DNA of 64,000 nucleotides from Lasioglossum baleicum (Eukaryota > Arthropoda > Insecta > Hymenoptera > Halictidae): the NCBI RefSeq assembly GCF_051020765.1, contig NC_134933.1, positions 992,001-1,056,000 of the forward strand, read 5' to 3'. The position numbers and the translations under genes are program-made. Positions 55,738 through 64,000 of this stretch are shown here, in pieces (positions within the stretch are counted from its first letter, which is position 1; every line of letters starts with the position of its first letter). The notes beneath the pieces were generated by a model that had not been told where the DNA came from, searched no databases, and worked only from the letters and a program-made list of their open reading frames with translations.

Positions 55738-56390
55738 ACACTGTCCAACAAAGGGCATAGCCGGATAAGGTAGTCAAAAATGCCCTTGAGCCGAATTTTA
55801 TCGACGATGTGCCATTCGATAGAGCACCAAGAAAAAACATACTGTGCAAAATTTCAACCCTGTATCTCGATCGGGAGGGTAGTTATGGGGTAAAAACGAA
55901 AAATCAGTTTTTGGCCTATTTTACCTAGTTAATGACGCTTAAAAATTCTGAAAAAAATCTGACACATGTCAAAAACCCAAATACATACTTTGCAATTGGT
56001 TTCAGATTTTTAAAATGGAAATGCTGCTTGTAAAAAATCAAAAACCTCAAAAAAATCGAAAAAATGCAGATTTCACATGGAAGTTTTAGAGTGACAATAT
56101 TTATATTTTTACAGTAGCAGTATATTGTTATAAGTATTGTTCATGAATTTTTTCAGATTTTTCGGTTTGGTGCGCCGTTGTTAAAAAAAATAAAAACCGA
56201 TTTTCTTGACGTTTTTTCCGCGAAGAACTAAGCTAACCTTAAAATTGTTACGTTCTATTTATTCTGTAAGTCTATCAGGCTCTGATAAACCTTGAGCATT
56301 CTACAGAAGTAATTAAAAAATGAAATCAACTCAATTAATATTTCTACAGTATGAACATTACATCTAGAAATATCAATCACGTTTCCAACA
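55738..56390. repeat. Repeat with ACACTGTCCAACA end and CCGGATAAGGTAGTC motif
   Basis: ACACTGTCCAACA matches the ends of the foldback at 46494-47324. It is followed by GGGCATAGCCGGATAAGGTA and GATGTGCCATTCGATAG, which resemble the palindrome-arm sequence near 6010-6065 (CCAGCCGGACGAGGTAGTCC, GTTGTGCCATTC). The right border is uncertain. Confidence 0.5.
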
Positions 56391-56607
56391 GCTCAAATGG
56401 CTCAGCGTATTAGGCGTTCGACTGAGTCCCCCTAAAACCTTCAAGGGAGACGGACGTGCCGACCGCTGTCCTGCGAGCTACCTGTCAAGATCAAAATCGC
56501 TCAACTAGAATCAGTGAAAAGTTTTTCTGTAACCTGGCATTTTTCTAAAAGAAAAAATTAGTGAAAATACAGTTAGTGCACAGGGGGTTTACCCCCCGGA
56601 CCCAGAA

Positions 56608-58159
56608 GTGATAGAAGAAGAAAATAAAAATAGAAATAGAAACACGGAAAATGTGATAAACAATAAAGTGTTCCTCAACATAATAAAAACGATCAAGGAT
56701 GAAGAGAGTCTCGTCAACAGTCCCTCCGTCCTTAAAAACAAGTTAAACAAAATACTTAAAACAAAGAAAACGATTGAAATATCACTACCAAAGCCTAACC
56801 TAAATGGTAAAAAACGACTCCATTTAAATAGCAATCCTAAAGTATTCGACGAAAAAATGCCAAAGACACCTAGTACAAAGAAAAAACAGAAGGAGAAGTC
56901 TTCTACAGAAGGAGAAGAAATAAACAAAGAACTATTACAAATGATCGATAGTCTAAAAAAAAAATTGAAAATATAAGCAAGGAGCTGGAGGAGGAGAGAG
57001 CCAAAAACGCATCGAGCTCTACGCAAAATAGCATAGCAGAAAGCCCAAAAAGAAAATCTACAGCAAATGGCAATGAAGAAAAGAAATCACCAAGTACCGT
57101 TAGCCGCACGACCCCCAACTACGAACAAGGGAAACAATGGCCAGAAGGTCATAGCACAAGCAAGAAAAGATGTAACGGAACAGGGGCAACCCAGGAGTAC
57201 CTGAAAGAACAAAACAACACCGCACCAGCCGACGACAATATAATGGACCTCGCGAGCCACAGGACCCCAACCCAAAGACAAAGACAACGAAACCAAACGT
57301 AGACAATAAAGTGGTACAAGAAATAGTAACGAAAGAACGACAGGTAAAACCGCCGATAATAAATATTTTCGAATCTTCCCAGCAAGTCACGTACAGAATT
57401 GTTAAAGAGTCCCTAAATATTAACAAATTCAGCATTAAATACATTAATAGTAATAAACATTATTTACAACTTGAGAACCTAGAAGACCATGCAGCAGTTA
57501 TTAACATACTAACAGCAAGAAAAATTAAATTCTTCACATATACACCGAAGTCGATCAAACCAAAATCCATACTTTTAAAGGGTATTGATAACAGCTTTGT
57601 CCCGGACGAAATATTAGAAGAAATTAATAACCTAAATCTACATAAAGTTTCGATTATCAAAATAACCAAATTCAGCACGCAAAAATCTATCAAAAATAAC
57701 AATCCATTACCATTCCTACTAGTACAAATCACCCCTGACAGTGATATCGGAACCCTAACAAGCATAAAATACATTCTAAATCAATCGGTTAAATGGGAAA
57801 GACTAATAAAAAAAGAACCAATCATGTGCCTTAGATGTCAAAGAATAGGACACTCAGCGTCAAATTGTAAATTAGACTTTAGATGCGTCAAATGTTCCGA
57901 AAACCACGATCCAGGTAACTGCGAGATCAAAAAAGATAGCTTGGTAGAAAAATCAAAACTCTTTTGTGTAAGATGCAAAGAATTTGGACACCCGGCATCA
58001 TACAAAGGTTGTCCAAAGTTCAAAGAAATAAAAGAAAGATATACACACAACTTAAAAAAAAAGAACGAAAACAAAATTACTACTTTAGCAGAGATAAAAA
58101 ATAGTATAACCCCGAAATACAAAGTTTCATATGCTGAAGCGGTTCAAACAAATAACTGA
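56608..58159 (+). pseudogene. LINE C ORF1 (nucleic-acid-binding protein), frameshifted
   Basis: The open pieces are 56608-56976 (Lys/Asn-rich, no ATG near its start), a middle piece in another frame (about 56960-57300), and 57311-58159. The last piece has the PRE_C2HC-type domain (about 57400-57800) followed by CCHC knuckles: CLRCQRIGHSASNC, CVKCSENHDPGNC and CVRCKEFGHPASYKGC. One frame change lies at a run of A near 56955, another near 57300. In Jockey LINEs this protein binds the element RNA and acts as a nucleic-acid chaperone. The breaks could be mutations or homopolymer sequencing errors. Confidence 0.82.
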
Positions 58160-58484
58160 TCTACCGACAATCAAATAAACAATAACACAAACCCAACAAA
58201 CAGACACTACTCTTTTTCTCAACGACCAATAGACAGCTCACAGCACACACAAACACAACAGGACAAAGTACATACACACGTAACAAACCTAACATACACA
58301 AATCAACAAAGCATACCCGACCCTATAATGGAGCTAAAAAATCTTTTTACATCACAATTGAACAGAATAGAGTACTTAATATCTCAAAACACTCAAAACA
58401 TACAAAATCTATTTAAATTATATTGTGATGGTACACCAGAACTAGTAGACACTATAGACTATGAAACAAACGAAGAACTAACCA

Positions 58485-61400
58485 ATGGCTAACAAAAGCG
58501 TAACACAGTTAAATATTATTTCCGCAAATGTAAACTCCATCGCATCAAACGAAAGGAGACATAATATAGTACAAATCATCAACAACCTCAATCCGGATAT
58601 TATATTACTAAACGAGACAAAGCTTAAAAAATTTCACAACCCGAAATTTAAAAAATACAATCTAATTAGAAACGACAGGAACTCAGCAAACGGAGGAGGC
58701 GTAGCAACCCTCATTAAAAATCATTTTAATTACGAGAGAATAATACCAATAAAAGAACTGAACATAATAGAAACGGTTATCTTAAAACTCAAACTAGAAA
58801 ATAACAATAATCTGTTCATCATAGCAGTCTATGCCCCTAGTACGGAAGCAACCGATGTAATAGCTGATTTGGACTACATTTTTTACTTTTTAGAACTACA
58901 TAAGACTAATAATTATTTTGTAATAGCGGGCGACCTGAACGCTAAACACCAAAAATGGAACAACCATTATCAGAATGCTAGAGGGCGAGCTTTGGCTAAC
59001 TGGATACAAAAACACGAAATAGACTATAAAATAGTTTTAAAACACACAAATATACCAACCTTTGTAAGGAGCAATTCATATTTAGATATAGGTCTGATCG
59101 ACAGCAGAATAAAATTAGAAAACCTAAATCAGGATGGTACCATACAGACCACAGACATCGATAGTGACCACAGAGCTATCAATATACAATTCTCACTACC
59201 AAAAAAAGACGACATAATTGTTTTTAAAAACCATAAATATCCATTACTCTACAAAAAAACAGACTGGAATAAATTCAAAAAATACCTAGCGGCTAAATAC
59301 ACTACGCATATTCCGCAAAATAGAAATTTAACCAACCAAGAAATAAATAACTTTCTAGAAGAAATAAATACAGCCATAGTAGACGCAATAAAAAAACATG
59401 TTCCTAGACAAGTAGACTACAATTCATCCGACATGTATATAAACAGAACCATTAAAAACTTGCTCGCACAAAAAAGCAAACTATTAACCATACTAAATAA
59501 TGAATACAGACACCCCTCTCCACAAGCTATGGTCATAATTAAAGAATCCAAAGAATTGATCAAAAAATGTAAAGCAGAAATCAAAACTGAATTCAAGAAA
59601 TCGGTCAATACGTTCTGGGAAAACAAAATAAAAAACATACCCATAAATTCAACAAAAATGTTCCCGAAACTAAACTCAATTTTTAGAAAAAAAACAACTG
59701 AGAATATCCCAAATCTAGAAACCGATAACAACTATGATATTTTAAAAGACGCGAAAATAGACATAAATTCAACACAAACAAACAGCACGGGAAAATATAT
59801 AATAACTAATAATAGGGACAAACTAAATTTAATAGGGGCTAACTTCGCAAAAGTCTACACTCAAAACAAAAATCTGGGAAAAAATAGATTATCTGAAATT
59901 ATCGATAAACACCACAATAATCTCATGCAGAACATAGAAGAGGATTTGGCCAATATCAAATACCTAATACAGTTCGACGATAACAATCAAGCGAGAAACC
60001 CAGAATGGGAAGAGGACCCAAGCTACTTCACAAACATAGCACTAACAACCAGCCTCTTTAAAAAACTTAACAATAAATGCTCCTCAGGGCCAGACGAAAT
60101 ACCAAATATAATACTCAAAAATCTTCTACTCCACATCATATACGACTATAACACAATTTTCAATAACTGCTTAAACAACTGTTATTTCCCAACAAATTGG
60201 AAAACGGCAAAAGTAATCCCGATTGCCAAGAAAGGTAAAGACCCTTCTTCTCCTCTTAGCTACAGACCAATCAGCCTTCTCCCCAATATCTCTAAAGTAT
60301 TCGAAATCCTAATAAAAAGAGCTCTAGAAAAATTTTACGATGATAACAACTTAATTCCGGACACACAATTCGGGTTCAAACATCAACTAAGTACAATACA
60401 TGCAATACATAAACTAACATCCGATATCCACGCAGCTATTTTTAATAAAGAGAATGTGGCAGCCTGCCTTATAGATCTAGAAAAGGCCTTTGACACAGTG
60501 TGGGTCAAAGGTCTCTTATACAAAATGAAAAAAAAGGCTGCGAATCACACCTGTTAAAAATACTAACGAGCATGTTACTGAACAAAAAATTTTACACAAA
60601 CACACACGAAGATATTCTATTCGAAATGGAAGATGGCCTGCAACAAGGAACAGTTACAGCTCCGATTCTTTTTAACTTTTTCAATGCAGAAATTCCGAAC
60701 CTATTTGATATACCGGATTCAACAGACATAAAAGTCATATTTTTCGCAGATGACTTAATAATATACATTACAGGAAAAAACGTCAAAAATCTCCAAGCCA
60801 AAATGCAATCAATAGTTAACAAAATAAATGAATACTATAAAACCTGGAAGTTAAAAATAAACCCAACAAAATGCGAAACTATTTTATTCAGGCCAAAAAT
60901 AGACAAACAGAACAAAACTTTTAGAAACTCCTACAAATCATTCCAGATAAAAATTGACGATACAACAGTTCCGCACAAAAATCTAGTACGATACCTCGGA
61001 ATTTACTTAGATAACCGAATAATACTAAACGAACACATAAAAATACAAATGGAAAAAGCTAGAAAAGCATTCATGGCTAACAGCAAAATATTCCATTCCG
61101 ATTACCTAAATCCGCAAATTAAAAAATTATGTTACATGCTCTTGATCAGACCTATAATCTCATATGGTTGCCCTATTTGGTTTAACACGAGCCCACATAT
61201 AATAGAATCTATTAGAAAATTCGAACGTAAATGTCTAACAATAAGAGCGTGTACGCGTGTATATAGGAGTAGAGAATCGAATTTCAAAAAATTCGAAACA
61301 TGTAAAAAACTATATGACACGGCAAATATACCAAGGATAGATAGCTTTATGATAAAATTAAATAGAGATTATTTCGCAAAAATTAGACATATAAGAAACA

Positions 61401-61714
61401 ACAATTTAATTTCTAGTTCGCTATACCCAAATGACGAATATTACACAAGAACGTGCAATACTGGAAATATCCCTCCAGAAGCTTTCCTATTATTAGACAA
61501 AACGGGTAGAATCACAGATTCAAATAATATACCTATTATATACCATATAGAGAGGAAATCTAGTGATAAAAGGATCCTATATCCACATAATCCTAACAGC
61601 AATGACCTTTCTCTCAGATCAAAACTAGTCTATAATATGTCTCTCCCTAAGAGAGATATCGAAGATAAATACTACAAAAACACCAAAATATATTGGTGGC
61701 TAAAAAGCGAGTAA
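58485..61714 (+). pseudogene. LINE C ORF2 (endonuclease and reverse transcriptase), single frameshift
   Basis: The start is ATG 58485. Residues about 1-230 are an APE-like endonuclease: NVNSI, LLNETKL, GGGVATLI, AVYAPS, AGDLNAKHQKW (Asp about 150) and DSDHRAI. The reverse transcriptase follows: SSGPDEIP, SYRPISLLPNISKVFE, TQFGFKHQLST and CLIDLEKAFDTVW, then a frame change at an A8 run near 60527. It continues with GLQQGTVTAPILFN, FFADDLIIY (catalytic acid pair), the thumb region with YLGIYLD, and a C-terminal domain ending KTKIYWWLKSE-like. Everything except that one break is open. The enzyme nicks target DNA and reverse-transcribes its own RNA there. Confidence 0.92.
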
Positions 61715-62254
61715 ATAATAAGACTGATGCAGGCTGCGACAGCTAAAGTTTGTTACTAAATATATATAAATAAGATAATCTAGATCTAGATAGCAACATC
61801 TTTAGTATACCATGTATAGATATCAAAAAGTACAAGATTGAATGAATGAATGAATGAGTATGTAAATAATAGTGTGCAAGTGGTAGTCAGATAAGTTATC
61901 CGCATTGTTCAGTATATATGTATATATCCCGCAACCCGATACATAGAGGTTAAGAAATTAAAATTCCGTCTTTTTCCTGTTATCTTTTTTTTACGGAAGA
62001 ATTAGAATGCGCAAAAAAAAGAATCCAGAATTATGGATAATGCTAAAAAATAGTTATAGTTATGTATAAGACCAGCCTTTAAGACATAGAATAAGTTAAA
62101 GTGGTTGTGAGCGTTAAATTATATTGACCATTCAACTCGTTTATATATTTTTTTTGTCTCCGATATGTGTTGTAGTATATTCTCTACATGTAACAATGTG
62201 CAATCTTGTTTATCATTGTTTCCTGAATAAAGCTTTAAAAAAAAAAAAAAAAAA
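61715..62254 (+). other. LINE C 3' untranslated region and poly(A)
   Basis: This is an AT-rich trailer with a GAATGAATGAATGA run at about 61841, the polyadenylation-type signal AATAAA at about 62226 and an A run beginning about 62237. It ends at the target duplication. Confidence 0.85.
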
Positions 62255-62325
62255 ATTAGGCGTTCGACTGTTGATCTGCTTATACTAGGTTCGCTCCCGG
62301 CATAGGTATACATTTTTTTTACTTG

Positions 62326-63080
62326 ATTAATTCTTTTTTTTTATGTCTAACTATATAATAATCAATGGTGTGTTTGTAGATTTCTTTTAGAAGCAATATC
62401 TACATATTCAAAAAATATTTCAAGGTGAAATTCGCAAAAAAATTATAATACATTGGTTGTGCGGATCTTAATTATCTCAGTTTCATTTTATCGTGTTTTC
62501 TGTAAAGCATATTTTATTTTATCGATGAATTGAAGGATTTATTTATGTTGAAAATTGGAGGAACTTCTGGCAGTACTCGACATTTTCAGCAGTAATTCCA
62601 TTTATGTGTCTTCGAGTTTTAAATACTTTGTTATAGAGAAAAGAAAGAAATTCAAGTTGTAGAAATGGCTCTATTGTTGTTTACTTCTTTTGAGGCATTC
62701 AATTTGGAACCTTGTCTCTTATGCGGAACAGCAATTGTTGTGTATGTACCACTCAGGGTTGCTAATGAAATATTTCACAGTGAAAGCAGATGTTCCGATA
62801 CTTGTCAAAGTAAACTAACGAATCTATAAAAGCATATTTAGAATGACAAACTTTTGATGTTTCATTAATTTTTACCTTTGTTTACCTTTATACGTTTACA
62901 TTTTCTTTTCTTTACTCGCCTTACGACTCTGTTAGACACAACTACTGTATTTGGTGTATTTTACCTTAAAATACTTTTTAAATATTTCAATATCGCTTTT
63001 AAAAGAATTCTACAAAAATATCCTTGACTAGTGTGAAGTTAGAAATAAAAAAGGAAGAGAATTGATGAAATAAAAAAAAT
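62326..63080. other. AT-rich intergenic, no gene seen
   Basis: No supportable feature lies between the tRNA-like sequence and the next tRNA-like sequence. Confidence 0.55.
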
Positions 63081-63148
63081 AGACCTACGACGGGCGCGAA
63101 CCTAGTATAGGCCGGTCCACAATCGAATGCCTAACGCACTGAGCCAAC
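63081..63148 (-). ncRNA. tRNA-like sequence (SINE or tRNA pseudogene)
   Basis: On the minus strand it reads GTTGGCTCAGTGCGTTAGGC (A-box-like), ATTCGATTGTGGACC, then ACTAGGTTCGCGCCCG (B-box-like), followed by a T8 run (plus-strand A8 at about 63072). It is similar to the split sequence at 56391/62271. Weak T-arm pairing argues against a functional tRNA. It directly follows the poly(A) of LINE D. Confidence 0.55.
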
Positions 63149-64000
63149 TTTTTTTTTTTTTTTAAAGAGCGTTTATTGTGCCTGAATAAAATATGTAATT
63201 ACAATAGGTACATGAAACTTTTTACGCACAAAAGTTTGACGTAGTGTGAAAATTAGGAGATTAAACTAAAGGCCCGTAGGGACGGGCTCGCGCGGTTTAG
63301 CATTGTACGTTTTATTGCACTTAATGCAGGTGTGTCGGCTTAGTCTAAGAGGTTTTCTTATATTATTGTATAGTTCGAAGTGTACAGAAAGGCACGGTGG
63401 AAAAACTGTACATTTGATCGATGTTTTGAGTTTTGTCGGAGTTTTCTGGGTGTCAACCCGTTAATGGTTTTATTTTTATTGGAGTGCTTGGCCCTGAGAA
63501 ATCTGAATCAAAAGCGCTGGGAGTGTGTCTTAGAGTTAACTTAAACTTATGTATAACTGAGCATTACAATTTTTTTTTTTTTTTTATATATTATATGTGT
63601 GTAATGTGTTTGAGTTATGTTGATGGGACGAGCCACCAGTATCTTTTAGTGTTTTTCCTGTGGTCGTTTTCTGTATCGAATTCTGTTAGTTTATATAGAA
63701 ATCTCATTTCTGGGCCGTGTATGTTTATGTTGCTGTTGTATGTTATTGTTTTGTTGAAGTTTTTTCGGTTGTAGTGATATATAATTGGATATCCGTGTGT
63801 GTTTTGTATGAGACCAGCGGAGTCAAGGTGTATGAAAGCTTCCGGTGGTGTGTATCCTGTGAATCTTGTTTTTTCTAAATATTGGGGGTTCGGAAAGGTA
63901 GAGCTGAAAATGAGGCTGTTGTTATCTACGTTTCTTGTGTTTGCCCAGTGATTTCTTGTGGTCTTTAGCATGAATAGGTCTATGCGCATTGTTTTTGATT
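63149..64000 (-). mobile_element. Jockey-type LINE D, 3' end, cut by the window end
   Basis: The poly(A) is seen as T15 at 63149-63163. AATAAA on the minus strand lies about 10 bases inside it (63172-63177). The 3' trailer runs to 63614, then the ORF2 C-terminus. It is related to but distinct from LINE C. Confidence 0.88.
63615..64000 (-). CDS. LINE D ORF2, C-terminal part
   Basis: About 125 residues are open to the window edge; the Met at 63989 is internal, not a start. The segments TPPEAFIHLDSAG, YPIIYHYNRKN and KNTKRYWWLVPS align with PPEAFLLLDKTG, IPIIYHIERKS and KNTKIYWWLKSE of LINE C ORF2, the C-terminal domain after the reverse transcriptase. The catalytic region lies outside the window. 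Confidence 0.85.
   Translation of the reverse strand, partial: SKTMRIDLFMLKTTRNHWANTRNVDNNSLIFSSTFPNPQYLEKTRFTGYTPPEAFIHLDSAGLIQNTHGYPIIYHYNRKNFNKTITYNSNINIHGPEMRFLYKLTEFDTENDHRKNTKRYWWLVPST

Larger units (their letters stand above)
56425..62254 (+). mobile_element. Jockey-type LINE C, full length
   Basis: The element is flanked by a 16-bp target duplication ATTAGGCGTTCGACTG (56409-56424 and 62255-62270). It has a 5' leader, ORF1 with a PRE_C2HC-like domain and knuckles, ORF2 with endonuclease and reverse transcriptase, a 3' trailer with AATAAA at about 62226 and a poly(A) run of about 20. Full length plus an intact duplication indicates a recent insertion, but frameshifts in both ORFs make it non-autonomous as written. 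Confidence 0.93.
56391..62325 (+). ncRNA. tRNA-like sequence (SINE or tRNA pseudogene), split by a LINE
   Basis: Without the LINE, bases 56391-56424 join 62271-62325. The result has an A-box-like TGGCTCAGCGTATTAGG, a central GTTCGACTGTTGATC and a B-box-like GGTTCGCTCCC, then T8 at about 62313. It resembles the minus-strand sequence at 63081-63148. The T-arm pairs poorly, so it is a tRNA-derived SINE head or pseudogene, not a functional tRNA. Confidence 0.5.

Noticed and set aside
63081..63148. Functional tRNA gene
   Set aside because: A- and B-box-like motifs exist, but the T-arm and acceptor do not pair well; tRNA-derived SINE or pseudogene is more likely.

Overview
The base composition, the retroelement families and the absence of any recognisable prokaryotic gene point to an insect nuclear genome. 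An ant-like hymenopteran is the best guess, from TTAGG-type repeats, two BEL/Pao elements, R1-clade and Jockey-type LINEs and many long inverted-repeat DNA elements. No host protein-coding gene could be confirmed. The window is almost entirely transposable elements, many nested, separated by AT-rich single-copy-looking DNA.

Layout. Bases 1-9220 form a giant near-perfect palindrome (centre about 4630, arms of 4.6 kb or more). Each arm carries a long-TIR element with a broken PIF1-type helicase remnant, and a 197-bp TA-target MITE lies at each arm edge. Bases 9.4-16.1 kb hold AT-rich DNA, a tandem array of about 300-bp units (12.44-13.58 kb) and a 1.3-kb inverted-repeat element. Bases 16144-23468 are a nest: an almost intact BEL/Pao retrotransposon (16294-23225, 5-bp target duplication CAGAC, near-identical LTRs) inside a 197-bp MITE, inside a hairpin element. 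Bases 24.1-31.6 kb hold two decayed R1-clade (SART/TRAS-like) LINEs lying head to head around TTGGG/TTTGG repeats, one ending in poly(A) against a short TTAGG-type tract. A foldback element (31584-38782) is split by a second BEL/Pao element (32303-38686, target duplication GCGTT, full-length open polyprotein).

Bases 39-55.7 kb contain foldback elements, MITEs and microsatellites. The most striking is a 2-kb foldback (52708-54762) whose loop is six copies of a 180-bp satellite. GC-richer, non-repetitive stretches at 41.3-46.5 kb are the most likely host DNA. Bases 56425-62254 are a full-length Jockey-type LINE with a 16-bp target duplication inside a tRNA-like sequence. A second, related LINE (minus strand, cut by the window end) abuts another tRNA-like sequence at 63081-63148.

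How they work: the BEL elements encode Gag, protease, reverse transcriptase/RNase H and integrase in one polyprotein and are primed by tRNA-Tyr. The LINEs encode an RNA-binding ORF1 protein and an endonuclease/reverse transcriptase. The MITEs and foldbacks have no enzymes and would depend on transposases supplied elsewhere. Notable points are a perfect four-unit heat-shock element in the first BEL LTR, a catalytic Asp-to-Asn change in its integrase, and a stop-start overlap (TAATG) between the ORFs of the plus-strand R1-clade LINE.
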